Below are positions 13,101-22,055 of a DNA stretch of 64,000 bases, piece after piece. The first letter of the stretch is position 1; the number at the start of each line of letters is the position of its first letter. The DNA is from Serripes groenlandicus. Its lineage: Eukaryota; Mollusca; Bivalvia; Cardiida; Cardiidae. The notes beneath the pieces are model-generated. The model worked only from the letters and a program-made list of their open reading frames with translations, made no database searches and had not been told where the DNA came from. The stretch is from assembly GCA_031761405.1 (NCBI GenBank), contig JASEVX010000003.1, positions 17,501,489 to 17,565,488 on the forward strand. Direction: 5' to 3'. The position numbers and the translations under genes are program-made.

Positions 13101-16100
13101 CTTTTCTCAGACACTGTGTATGCTGTTGCTTTCAAACTTCACACACTTATTCAGGGTCATTAGGGGACCTTTTATGTCAAGTCCCATAACTCTGGAATGG
13201 ATTTTGACTGAATTGTGCCCCTTTTTCGACTTAGAATTTTGGTCAAACCTTTGCGTGCAAGGCCTTTTCTCAGACACTGTGTATGCTGTTGCTTTGAAAC
13301 TTCACACACTTATTCAGGATTATTAGGGGACCTTGTATGTCAAGTCCCATAACTCTGGAATGGATTTTGACTGAATTGTGCCCCTTTTTCGACTTAGAAT
13401 TTTGGTCAAACCTTTGCGTGCAAGGCCTTTTCTCAGACACTGTGTATGCTGTTGCTTTGAAACTTCACACACTTATTCAGGATCATTAGGGGACCTTGTA
13501 TGTCAAGTCCCATAACTCTGGAATGGATTTTGACTGAATTGTGCCCCTTTTTGGACTTAGAAATTTGGTCAAACCTTTGCGTGCAAGGCCTTTTCTCAGA
13601 CACTGTGTATGCTGTTGCTTTCAAACTTCACACACTTATTCAGGGTCATTAGGGGACCTTGTATGTCAAGTCCCATAACTCTGGAATGGATTTGTTTTCA
13701 AACATTTGGATTTTTTTCTTTTTCTTTTCTTGTATTTTTCAATTTTGCTTTTAGCTCAACGTTAAAGTTTCGATTCTTTTTTTCTCAATAAGTACTTGTT
13801 CTAGGGCTTTCATATTTTTTGGGGTAAAACATTTGTTTTTTGCTGGATTTTGAAAATTGGGCATAGCTTCTTCATATTTTGTTGGATTAATTTCATTTTT
13901 TTTTTTTAATTTTCTTGTATTTTTGAACTTTGAGCATTATTTTTTTTTTTTTTTTTTTTTCTTGAATTTTGGAACTTTGTGTTCAGCTCAATTTTTTTTT
14001 TTAAATTTCTTGTATTTTTGAACTTTTTTTTTTTATTATTTCTTGTTTAAAAATAATTGTGTTTAGCTCAATGTTAGAGTTTTGTTTACTTTTTGTCTTT
14101 TACACTTGCCTTGATAGTCAAAGCAGGGGACACAGTGAGACATTTAATTACGCGTAATTCTTGTCTTTCTTTTGTAAATTCAATTTCAACTGAATTATTC
14201 CACTTTTGGATTTTGGACTTTATACCCATGCTATAACTGTTCTGAAGTAGGCCCTGATAGACGATATCCCTGATAGGCGAGCTATATTGTCCTCCGACAA
14301 CTCTTGTTACTTTTTCTTATTCGTAGAGACTTGTCCAGAGCATAACTTTAAAACAAATTGTTGGAATTTAATAAAACTTCATAGGATGATACAACACATT
14401 GAGAGGAAGTGCGGTGTACAGGAACCATAACTCTATTTAATCTAAATACAGAGTTATTGCCCTTTGTTACTTTTTCTTGTCCGGAGAATTACTTAATAAC
14501 TAACAGATGGAATCTAATAAAACTGCATACAATGGTAGAGCATAATCAGAGGAAGTGCAGTGTACAAGAACCATACCTCTAATTTACATAATTACAGAGT
14601 TATTGCCCTTTGTTACTTTTTCTTATTCGTAGAGTCTTGTCCAGAGCATAACTTTAAAACTAATTGTTGGAATTTAATAAAACTTCATAGGATGATACAA
14701 CACATTGAGAGGAAGTGCGGTGTACAGGAACCATAACTCTATTTAATCTAAATACAGAGTTATTGCCCTTTGTTACTTTTTCTTGTCCGGAGAATTACTT
14801 AATAACTAACAGATGGAATCTAATAAAACTGCATACAATGGTAGAGCATAATCAGAGGAAGTGCAGTGTACAAGAACCATAACTCTAATTTACATAATTA
14901 CAGAGTTATTGCCCTTTGTTTCTTATTCGTAGAGTCTTGTCCAGAGCATAACTTTAAAACAAATTGTTGGAATTTAATAAAACTTCATAGGACGATACAA
15001 CACATTGAGAGGAAGTGCGGTGTATTTTGTTGGTCGGTCGGAAGCCATATTTTGAGTCAAGGTGCTGTTTTGGGGGTATTTATCATCTTCAGTGATAGTT
15101 CTAGTTATTATTGTTAATGCTGTATTGATTGGTTTGTTTATTCAGTAACTGATTATATGGACATGTAAAGAAAAAACGCACTAAAATCTGTATTTTGTAA
15201 AATACTTATTTACTTGTGACATATAGGCCCATGGGGCCAGGGTTTTTTCCAACAAACTTTGTATTATGTTTTATTATATGTTAAACACATGTCACATTAA
15301 TAAAAGATTAACTTACTTTACTTGAATATTACAAATTAAACCTTTCCCAGATATAGACGATTTTCTGCCACCTCTGCAACAGACGACTTTTGGAAAACAT
15401 TGTGACAAAAGGAGAAATTGCTCAAAACAAGCAATTACACCTTTTGCCACAAGGTTTTCAACTTTTTCAGTAATTACACATTTGTTTATAGAGATTTTCC
15501 ATATTTTTAAATGATGTTTTTCAAAGTCGTATGCTTCAGATTTGCTGTATGTGGGAAACGGTTAAAAATTAAGGTCATAAGTTTTTGTGTAGCAGGGCGA
15601 CACTTTGGAATCACTAATTCTTGTAACTACCTACAGAGGACTAGATCTCATTTATCACTCATTAAAACCTATGTTGTGAGTACTCAAAAGAATCGTCTCA
15701 CTGAGACAAATCTTTTGAGTACCCATTATATAGGTTTTGGAGGTCAAATAAGGATTTTAGAGCATGAAAAAGGCTCCTTATTTAGAGCTCTGTACCTGAT
15801 TATTTGATTAAAATCTCTCTAATTATCATAACCATATGTCACTCTTGTATAAGTTATGAATTGAATATATGATGTATTATGGACTGGTTGCCTCTATTCT
15901 TGAATAAATACTTGAATACTTGTCCATCAAACTTTCATTAGATTCTTAAATGAACTGACTGATGACAGGCTACACATACAATATTTCTATTTACTTTTCA
16001 TCTATCATGGCTGAGTTGACTTGGCACACAGAATGACTAGTTATCTATATTACATTAACCTTTTTGTTACAGCCACAAGGCACCCCTATGATGGCCCCAG

Positions 16101-17946
16101 CTACACCATCATACCAGCCCACCCCCAGATCTTCCAACTGGCCTGGTGCTACCCCTAGAACACCTAGGAGTAGTGGGCAGTCAGGTATGTTAGAAGAACT
16201 TAATAATTTTTATAAAGGAAGACTTCAATCAGATGCCAAAGGGCTTAGAACTGTTACAAAAAGATATACATATAACTAGCAGTTAACACTAATATTACCA
16301 AACCAGGTAGGGATTCACATTTGCGAGGGTTTAGCGTCGGGGGTTTTGAAACGGGCATACAGGGTTTGATTCCCAGTCGTGGCAGTCAGGATGAAGTGCC
16401 TTTGGGCGAGGCACATTTCCAAGCCTAGTACTGGTTTGTTTACCCAGGGTTCATGAATAAGTGAAATGTTGAAATAATGTTGAAAACAAGGTAAAACAAG
16501 ATAAAACTCCAAGAAAACATTAACAAAAACAGATCCCAATTTTTACCCTGCTCTCATTGCAATCCAACCTGGGATCTTTGGATCACAAACTCTACCACTG
16601 AGACAGTGTCTCCCACACCATTCAAGTTACAACAGTAGCAAGAAGAAAAATAATCTTTGTAGAAAGATCTATAATTAAGCTTCTGATATTAGATATTTTT
16701 GTTAAATACCATGGATACAAACATACCATACATGTATTTATCTTTCGTATACCCCTATAAACATTTTCCCACATATAGATGCACTATGAATCTGCAGCAG
16801 ACGACTTCTGAAAACATTGTGACAAAAGGAGAGAGTGCTAAAAAAAAGCACTTTCACCTTTTGCCATAATGTTTTCAACTTTATTCAGTAGATATACTTT
16901 CATTTATAGAGAATTTCCATATTTTTTCATGATTGTTTTCAAAGTTGTCTGTTGCAGATTTGTTGTAAGTGGGAAGGGGTTAACAAATACCCTATGGTTT
17001 GTTATCCTAGTGTATGACTTGTTATATCCCGTGAAGTTTGAAGCGGGCTATACTTTAATCATTGTGTTGGTCGACTAATATGGCTGAAAGCATCCATACT
17101 GATGAAGATAAATACAGTTTTCATGCCTCAGGTTTTCAACTCTTTTCTCAAGAAGAGTTTTTTGCCGAGCCCCGGTAGCTCAGTCGGTAGCGATGCGGGT
17201 TTTCAATCCAGGTGCTGTGAGTTAGAACCCCAGCTTGGCCAATATTCTTTCCATCGTTTGACAAAAGTCACTGTGACATTCGTCTTTCACCAATGGGCTA
17301 ACAGTCTATGTGGAAAAGCAGCCAGTTGCTTGGAGAGTATTTTGTGTTGGGTACTGGTGTGAGAAAACCAGGAAACATATGAGGAGGTGAACTGTCCGCC
17401 GTGATATGACTGAAAAATTGTTGAAAACGGCGTTAAAACCCAATCAATCGAGAAGAGTTTGAATAGGCCAAATTTATTTGTGTGGGGGTAGCCTTATGAC
17501 AAAATAAGAAGTCTATATTTAGCATATCTATTGACTAACCTTTTAAGGGTATCATCAAGTTTTATCAATTGACCTTTATTTTTAACGCCGCCTATGGGCA
17601 ATAGTGTTTCACATAAACATCTGTTTCCAATATTGAAAGAATATTTTTACTGATTGAAATATTTTCTACTTATCGTTTTTTTTTGTTTTTTTTTACAGCA
17701 GCTGCAAAAGCTGGAACTAGTAGTGCAGGAACAGACTGGGCTAAAGCTGCAGAACTGTGGGCAAAACAAAGAAAACCTGCTCCTGGTACCCCTCGAGAGG
17801 GTCAGAGCCCTGCTGTACGACCTTCACCCCGACCTTCACCACGACCCTCACCACGACCCTCACCGCGACCCTCACCACGACCTTCACCCAGACACCCAGA
17901 ACAGTCTCCTGCAGGTGATGCCACACCACTGTTTGATGAGAAATAA
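3827..17946 (+). CDS. SUPT6H: transcription elongation factor SPT6, C-terminal part (4 exons, 5' end outside window)
   Basis: This is the 3' end of the gene for SPT6, the nuclear histone chaperone that travels with RNA polymerase II and binds the phosphorylated Rpb1 linker through a tandem SH2 domain. The joined exons give about 299 residues. First comes the end of the second SH2 domain (PGKFFLSYMPRTKPRHEYVT…GFKYRNKNF), with Arg/Lys/Tyr positions typical of this part of SPT6. A long low-complexity tail follows, rich in TP and SP dipeptides, then the conserved DWAKAAELWAKQRK block and the terminus GDATPLFDEK. Exon phases agree at every junction (305, 236, 112 and 248 nt), and each intron has GT donors and AG acceptors. 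Upstream exons lie left of the window. The introns carry a 32-bp minisatellite and several transposons. Confidence 0.93.
4376..4575. mobile_element. degenerate family M foldback MITE
   Basis: The diagnostic pieces are present in order and inverted: CCACATAC, GCAGCAGACAACTTTGAAA, then AAAGCTGTCTGCTGCAGAG and TATATGTGG. The outer CCCTTTCCC ends have decayed. Confidence 0.6.
5403..6709 (+). mobile_element. HINE, ATGCCCCC type, inserted in the minisatellite
   Basis: It starts ATGCCCCCACGG after TT. It carries the internal match GGGGGGCAT near its right end, then the perfect hairpin GTGTTT-CAC-AAACAC, then ATCTTG and TT. The core is about seven tandem units of ~152 bp (AAAAAAAC landmarks at 5701, 5853 and 6005), preceded by a GTCTGTCTGTTG microsatellite. 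The uninterrupted site survives at about 6861-6875 in a duplicated copy of the flanking minisatellite, which fixes the borders to within the TT ambiguity. Confidence 0.9.
6710..6885 (+). repeat. duplicated minisatellite block preserving the empty HINE site
   Basis: This block repeats the idiosyncratic unit order found left of the HINE (CATTATCCAACTCCTCATAA… to CCAATTTATTTTT). Here CCAATTTATTTTTT runs straight into AAACTACATG, whereas at 5391-5403 the same stretch is split by the element. Confidence 0.85.
7342..7544. mobile_element. family M foldback MITE nested in the HINE
   Basis: ATTAACCCTTTCCCACATAC opens the copy and ATGTGGGAAAGGGGTAAT closes it. The inner blocks GCAGCAGACGACTTTTGAAA and its approximate inverse are present. 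Confidence 0.75.
7562..7912 (-). CDS. possible captured exon, MSNKLFQFGF protein, unassigned
   Basis: The minus-strand frame has a good Met at 7822 (MSNKLFQFGFSSDKNDDSG), followed by a charged stretch (KEKERKSPRSCNEDYNAQ) and ELSWHWGQ. This arrangement resembles the N-terminus of hAT/KIAA1586-like transposase-derived proteins, but only loosely, and no domain can be demonstrated. The frame after about residue 75 looks like read-through. It lies inside a HINE, so it may be a captured exon with its 5' flank. The upstream Met at 7912 would run through the inverted-repeat arm. Confidence 0.25.
   Translation of the reverse strand: MASQMLRQQFRLISGMFTLFTVAADRNIIIMSNKLFQFGFSSDKNDDSGSNNKEKERKSPRSCNEDYNAQRTLELSWHWGQRASRPDFDNLTLHTHRLCSRHVHVCYLWHTVTYFN
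7840..8187. repeat. 58-bp inverted repeat inside the HINE
   Basis: Arms 7840-7897 and 8130-8187 are imperfect reverse complements. Shared blocks include CGGCTGCTA, AACAATGTAAACATACCGGA and the ACGACAA/TTGTCGT segment. The 232-bp spacer holds no recognisable gene. The possible exon at 7562-7822 starts just beside the left arm, so the repeat may be a duplicated 5' region in opposite orientation. Confidence 0.75.
11318..11470 (+). repeat. ~47-bp tandem repeat, about three copies
   Basis: The unit carries GGATTTAGAGGTCAAATTAT, then TCTTTTGAGTA and an AACAGCAT segment. A related TTTTGAGTAC motif recurs in inverted form at about 15680-15722. No function is apparent. Confidence 0.6.
11556..11791 (+). 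CDS. SUPT6H: SPT6 exon: tail segment GVDAATIQRAAAGLPSNIYN
   Basis: The acceptor CTCTTCCAG ends at 11555 and the donor GTAAGT starts at 11792. The first two bases complete the split Gly codon. The exon encodes an amphipathic segment (ATIQRAAAGLPSNIYNTLAQ) matching the conserved ADLTRAVNALP-like block after the SH2 domain of animal SPT6, then a TP/GF/GG-rich stretch. Confidence 0.9.
12815..14306 (+). mobile_element. HINE, AGCTCGCC type, nested in another HINE
   Basis: It starts AGCTCGCCTATTCGAAGAAA after TT. It ends with ATAGGCGAGCT, the hairpin TTGTC-CTCC-GACAA, CTCTTG and TT. The host unit reads CCCTTTGTTACTTTTTC in the unbroken neighbours, which gives the exact empty site. Inside are a (GGCGTT)n tract, about five tandem units of 163 bp, and a T-rich run at 13690-14130. 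A relative sits in reverse at 58244-59949. Confidence 0.9.
12861..12903 (+). repeat. (GGCGTT)n hexanucleotide microsatellite
   Basis: About seven hexamer units sit near the 5' end of the nested HINE. The related HINE at 58244-59949 has a (GACGCC)n tract at the equivalent place, so the microsatellite belongs to the element family. Confidence 0.9.
15336..15565. mobile_element. family M foldback MITE
   Basis: TTAAACCTTTCCCAGATATA opens it and GTATGTGGGAAACGGTTAA closes it, with the paired GACAAAAGGAGAAATTGCTC and inverse blocks in the middle. Confidence 0.75.
16073..16184 (+). CDS. SUPT6H: SPT6 exon: Pro/Thr/Ser-rich tail (PQGTPMMAPATPSYQPTPRS)
   Basis: The acceptor TTTGTTACAG precedes it and the donor GTATGT follows 16184. 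The sequence resembles the TP-rich repeats between the SH2 domain and the C-terminus of animal SPT6 (PLMTPSY-like). It ends in phase 1. Confidence 0.88.
16315..16640. mobile_element. tRNA-related SINE relics
   Basis: GGGTTTGATTCCCAGTCGTG near 16364 looks like a B box on the + strand. On the minus strand, around 16565-16620, CAGTGGTAGAG and CCAGGTTGGATTGC resemble A and B boxes. Neither folds into a full tRNA by eye. They are decayed, possibly two opposed insertions. Confidence 0.4.
16757..16983. mobile_element. family M foldback MITE
   Basis: The left end is worn (ATAAACATTTTCCCACATAT); the right end is GTAAGTGGGAAGGGGTTAA. The paired GCAGCAGACGACTTCTGAAA and TTTCAAAGTTGTCTGTTGCA blocks are clear. 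Confidence 0.72.
17167..17445 (+). mobile_element. tRNA-derived SINE
   Basis: The head GAGCCCCGGTAGCTCAGTCG contains an A box, and GTGAGTTAGAACCCCAGCTT carries a B box with one change. The body follows, ending in a 3' segment with TTGTTGAAAACGGCGTTAAA. The same tail occurs in reverse at 57012 and 44330. It lies in the last SPT6 intron. Confidence 0.75.
17699..17946 (+). CDS. SUPT6H: SPT6 last coding exon and C-terminus
   Basis: The acceptor TTTTTTACAG follows a long T-run; the first two bases complete an Ala codon. The exon encodes the conserved TDWAKAAELWAKQRK block, then six repeats of PSPR from a 12-bp DNA repeat (17815-17890), and ends GDATPLFDEK with TAA at 17944-17946. Vertebrate SPT6 ends with GDATPLLDEMDR, so the terminus is confidently placed. 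Confidence 0.93.
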
Positions 17947-18627
17947 ACTGTAATATATAAGAGACTGCTTATAAAAGCCTTTAATGCTAAAGCCTTTGAA
18001 GCATCAAAGGTTCATCCATTATAGTGCGAAGGAATACACAAGTGAATGTTCCGAGTTTTGCATTAAGATTAGATGTACTTATTTGCACAGATGGTGATGA
18101 TCTGTGCAAGTCTGTGGATACACATGCTCATCTTAACCATTGCTGTGTCATATAGCCAGGTTCCCTCTCTGCCATGAATGAACGCTTGAAAAAGTGCTTG
18201 AACTTCAGAAATCATTTCAAAGCCTTGAAAGAACATGCATATAACTTGGGAATATACTAATGTTGTCAGATTATTGTGCTTAATGTGAATTTAAGAGAAG
18301 TCAACCATATGGACCAAGATTGGATGTTAAGTGCATGATTATTTGTCTGTATTGTTCAAAAGAATTTTTTGAGTTGTTTAAAGCAGGATAGAGGTTAAAT
18401 GATGTTTCATTTTGGTCCTTAAAAATAAAAAATAAATCCCTGTAAAAATATCCTTCAAAAGTTCTTGAATTTCATCTTGAAAATTGAGTGGGAACCCTGC
18501 ATGACATATAACGGAGGTCAGTTTTGGACATTGACTGTTGTTGTTGTTGCAATTTGTACATGCAGGATTTGTTTGATAAAACAAACCTCTTGAGAGTTTC
18601 AAAGACATTGTACAGGTGAAATTATTG
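17947..18627 (+). other. probable SPT6 3' UTR and flank
   Basis: This AT-rich sequence has no open frame of interest. An AAAAATAAAAAATAAATCCC cluster at about 18420-18440 offers candidate polyadenylation hexamers, but the real cleavage site cannot be told from sequence. Confidence 0.45.
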
Positions 18628-18813
18628 TCAACCCTTTCCCACATACAACAAATCTGCTGCAGAAGACTGAAAACAAATTGACAAAAATGTGAAAAACATT
18701 GTGGCAAAAGGAAAAATTGCTCATAATGAGCAATTTCTCCTTATGTGGCAATGTTTTCTAAAGTCATCTGCTCCAGAGGCATCAGAAAGCGTCTATATGT
18801 AGGAAAGGGTTAA
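18628..18813. mobile_element. family M foldback MITE
   Basis: It is bounded by TCAACCCTTTCCCACATAC and TATGTAGGAAAGGGTTAA. The left TTAA has mutated to TCAA. The centre pairs GGAAAAATTGCTCAT with ATGAGCAATTTCTCC. Confidence 0.78.
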
Positions 18814-18894
18814 AAGTAGTTATGTGATTGTTTATATTACATATATTGAGGATAAATATTTGTAGATTTGTAAATTGCCTTACTCTCACTGTGT

Positions 18895-19120
18895 TTAACC
18901 CTTTCCCTAATACAACAAATCTGCATCAGACGACTGAAAACCAGTAGCAAAAATTATTGAAAATCTCAATTAATGAAAGTATAACTTTTGATAGTTGAAA
19001 ACATTGTGACAAAAGAAGAAATTGCACATTATGAGCACTTTCTCCTTTTGCCACAGTATTTTCAAAAGTTTTTCTGCTGCGGAAGCGTCGGCAAGTTGTC
19101 TGTATGTGGGAAAGGGTTAA
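18895..19120. mobile_element. family M foldback MITE with both TTAA flanks
   Basis: TTAACCCTTTCCCTAATAC and TGTATGTGGGAAAGGGTTAA are both intact, making this one of the best preserved copies. Confidence 0.8.
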
Positions 19121-19202
19121 TTGGTCCTGTTATGATTATAAAAAATAATTTGATTTCTTATGGATATTGAGAACTGTCAGTGGATTACAACAGATAAACG
19201 GT

Positions 19203-19444
19203 TTAACCCTTTTCTTAACTACAACAAATCTGTAGCAGACAACTTTGAAAACACTGGCAAACATGCAAAGAAAGTATAACATACACCACATTTGAAGCAG
19301 ACGACTTTTAAAACACGAAATATGGAAAATGTCTCTAAACCAAGTTTAACTATTGAAAAGAGTTAAAAATATAGTGGCATGTTTTCAAATGCTGTCTGCT
19401 GCAGAGGCCTTGAAATATGTCTGTATGTGGAAAAAGGGGGTTAA
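19203..19444. mobile_element. family M foldback MITE with both TTAA flanks
   Basis: TTAACCCTTTTCTTAACTAC opens and GTATGTGGAAAAAGGGGGTT closes, followed by AA. The centre contains an extra GCAGACGACTTTTAAAACAC copy, so the element is rearranged internally. Confidence 0.7.
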
Positions 19445-19522
19445 AAATAATTCAATGTTTACTTATACCAGTTTTAATATTCTGATTATGATTAAGCAAT
19501 TCAACATTTCTAATGTGGTCAT

Positions 19523-19660
19523 ATTAACCCCTTCCCACAAATAGCATATTTGCAGCAGACAACTTTGAAAATAACGAGGCAAAGCAACTGAAAATCTCGA
19601 TAGATGTAGGTATATTTATGAAACATTTGAGCTAAAAGAATAATTGCTCTGTATGCTTAT
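19523..19660. mobile_element. left half of a family M MITE
   Basis: TTAACCCCTTCCCACAAATA and TTTGCAGCAGACAACTTTGA mark the left half. The right half is missing, and the 89-bp array begins shortly after. Confidence 0.65.
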
Positions 19661-19693
19661 TGCTGTTTTGCTCCAATGAAGAAGTTTTATTAA

Positions 19694-20395
19694 TGTGTCG
19701 CCTGGTCAAGCTAACACAGGAATCACCCTTTGTCATACAGACTGGTTATTGGCAGCCATCATAATACATGTGTTGCCTGGTGAAGCTGACACAGGAATCG
19801 CTATCCGTCTGTCACTCTTTGTCATAAATACTGGTTATTGGCAGCCAACATAATACATGTGTCACCTGGTCAAGCTGACACAGGAATCACTATCCGTCAG
19901 TCACTCTTTGTCATAAAGACTGGTTATTGGCAGCCAACATAATAAATGTGTTGCCTGGTCAAGATGACACATGAATCACTTACCGTCTGTCACTCTTTGT
20001 CATAAAGACTGGTTATTGGCAGCCAACATAATAAATGTGTTGCCTGGTCAAGCTGACACAGGAATCACTAATCGTCTGTCACTCTTTGTCATAAAGACTG
20101 GTTATTGGCAACTGACATAATAAATGTGTTACCAGGTCAAGATGACACAGGAATCACTAACCGTCTGTCACTCTTTGTCATAAAGACTGGTTATTGGCAG
20201 CCAACATAATAAATGTGTTGCCTGGTCAAGATGACACAGGAATCACTAACAATCTGTCACTCTTTGTCATAAAGACTGGTTATTGGCAGCCAACATAATA
20301 AATGTGTTGCCTGGTCAAGATGACACAGGAATCACTATCCGTCTGTCACTCTTTGTCATAAAGACTGGTTATTGGCAGCCGACATAATAAATGTG
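19694..20395 (+). repeat. 89-bp tandem repeat, about eight units
   Basis: The unit begins GTGTTGCCTGGTCAAG, continues GACACAGGAATCACTA and CTGTCACTCTTTGTCATAAA, and ends GGCAGCCAACATAATAAAT. The first unit is shortened by loss of its middle. Units differ by a few substitutions only, suggesting recent expansion. Confidence 0.92.
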
Positions 20396-20498
20396 TTTCT
20401 TTGAACACTTGCCTTTTTTTTGTCCTGAATTGAAAAATATTCTTTTTTAAGGATATAAGAAATAAGTTGTGGAATTTTGTGTATTACTTGACAAGACT

Positions 20499-20706
20499 AA
20501 CCTTTTCTCACCTGCACACAAATTTGCAGCAGACGACTTTTGTGGCCTAAGGTGCAATTACTCTAGATGAGCTATTTCTCCTTTTGCCACCAAGTTTTTA
20601 ACTCGACTCTACAATAAGATTCTCATTTAAAGAAATATTTCTCTTTTGTTTAGATGTTCCAATGGAGTTTGCATCAAAATATAGCTGCAAGTAGAAAAGG
20701 CTTAAC
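20499..20706. mobile_element. family M foldback MITE, worn ends
   Basis: CTAACCTTTTCTCACCTGCA opens and AAGTAGAAAAGGCTTAACTC closes, with TTTGCAGCAGACGACTTTTG and TTCTCCTTTTGCCACCAAGT inside. Confidence 0.65.
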
Positions 20707-20884
20707 TCTGTATTAATGCTAGGACAACCCTGATTGTGTTGACTGGATTTGTAAATAAGTGTAAATGCTTTGTATGTATTTATGGAAGAAAACTCCTCAT
20801 TATTTGTTTTCATTAAGACTTCTTTTTTCCATTTTCATTATTCTGAGTGATTTGTGTTTGTGAACTGTACTTCAGGTAAAGTAA

Positions 20885-20990
20885 TTTAATCTATGATTAT
20901 GCTTTGAACTTAAGTATTTAAACACCAATGTAGTTTAATCTATGATTATACTTTGAACTTAAGTATTTAAACACCAATGTAGTTTACAGC
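20885..20990 (+). repeat. 49-bp tandem duplication
   Basis: TTTAATCTATGATTAT to CACCAATGTAG is present twice in direct order at 20885 and 20934 with one substitution. No coding content. Confidence 0.9.
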
Positions 20991-21524
20991 TATTTTGTAA
21001 AACAGCTCAGTAATATCTAGTCTGTGCTGATAATTGTTTGTATATCTTAAATAAAATATGTAAAAAAAAACTAATTATGTTATTGATATTATGTTTTAAT
21101 AAAGGAAGCTTGCAGCTCCCTATTATCTTTTAGTTAAAGAAAGTATATGAAAATGCAAAACCTAAAGGGGTCAAAAGTAGACACATTGGTTGAAAAGAAA
21201 TCATGTTATTGTTTTAGCTCTCCTAGATCATGTTGACATTGGTGTTCTTTCACTTGGTGTTACAGAATTCTAAAATTAGTATTTACCAAATACCTTTGCT
21301 AAAAAAAGCGCTAAGTACTGTTCTAAAAATAACGTAGTTGATCTCTATCTAGTTTGAGCTTTGCGTAAAGTATGGACCCGGATCAGCATAAGCATGCCAT
21401 GCAGGCTAATCCGGGCAGATACTTTTCGCCTCCTGTGGATTTTGTACACCTGTCTTACATACACTGACACTGCTCTCGTTTTCATAGAGTGCCACTCATT
21501 TGTTTCTTTGTGGTTCAACAATAC
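20991..21524. other. no gene recognised
   Basis: The segment holds TTAAATAAAATATGTAAAAA near 21048. Around 21362-21440 is a stretch (GTATGGACCCGGATCAGCAT) that looks like part of a dispersed repeat. The overlapping opposite-strand open frames at 21345-21609 are not protein-like. Confidence 0.4.
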
Positions 21525-21677
21525 TACTTGCATGGCCGACAGGGGGCTGGGCTGCTTTGCGTTATATGGTAATAGTGAATGTTGGTTGCCCTTGCATCAG
21601 AAAGAGTAAGAACATTTAAAAACTATTTAATTTCTATGAACTCAGGTGAATGATTTTGGACCATCATGGTCCTCTTG
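21525..21677 (+). mobile_element. HINE 3'-end fragment
   Basis: The GGCCGACAGGGGGCTGGGCT stretch and CTCAGGTGAATGATTTTGGA match the core and 3' part of the AGCTCACC-type HINE. The hairpin GGACCA-TCA-TGGTCC and TCTTG then TTT form an intact 3' end. The 5' part is missing. Confidence 0.75.
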
Positions 21678-21706
21678 TTTGTGAAAAAGCTATCTTTGCC
21701 AGGTTG

Positions 21707-21917
21707 TTTACCTCTTTCAAACATACAAAGGCCTCTGCAGCAGACAGCTTTTGACAAAAGGAAAAATTGATAAAAACAAACAATTTCTCCTTTCGCCAAA
21801 TTTTGTTCAACTTTATTCATTCATTAAACTATTATTTATAGAGATTATTCATGTCTTTGGCTTGATGTTTTCAAAGTCATCTGCTGCAATTGAGTTGTAT
21901 GTGGGAAAGGGGAAAAT
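21707..21917. mobile_element. family M foldback MITE
   Basis: ACCTCTTTCAAACATACAAA and GTTGTATGTGGGAAAGGGGA bound it, with GCAGCAGACAGCTTTTGACA and TTTCAAAGTCATCTGCTGCA inside. Confidence 0.7.
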
Positions 21918-22055
21918 GGTGAACATAGTTGAGACTAAGTTAATTATAGGCAAGCCCAGGCAGCTGTGTTTGGAATGATGAGGATTCTCAATGTAGGATT
22001 GAAAAGCTCCCTTAGTCGAAGATCTGTCTGACAATTGACAGTTATTTATGTTTTT

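Larger units (their letters stand above)
11845..15104 (+). mobile_element. HINE, ATACCCCC type, in an SPT6 intron
   Basis: It starts ATACCCCCAAAA after TT and has GGGGGGTAT a little further in. It ends with TTTTGGGGGTAT, the hairpin TATCA…TGATA, GTTCTAG and TT. The core is about five tandem units of 306 bp (CATAGGATGAT at 12274 and 12580), each of two related halves. A second HINE is nested in the core. Removing that insert gives 1.8 kb of original element. Confidence 0.88.
11792..16072 (+). other. SPT6 intron of 4.3 kb, mostly one HINE
   Basis: This intron is mostly the nested HINE pair at 11845-15104, plus one foldback MITE at 15336-15565. The remaining 15566-16072 is AT-rich without a recognised element. 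No additional exon is visible. Confidence 0.8.

Noticed and set aside
17167..17241. functional tRNA genes at 17167, 23933 and 57197
   Set aside because: A and B boxes are present, but the clover-leaf stems do not pair well and each is followed by a shared SINE body and tail, so they are SINE heads.
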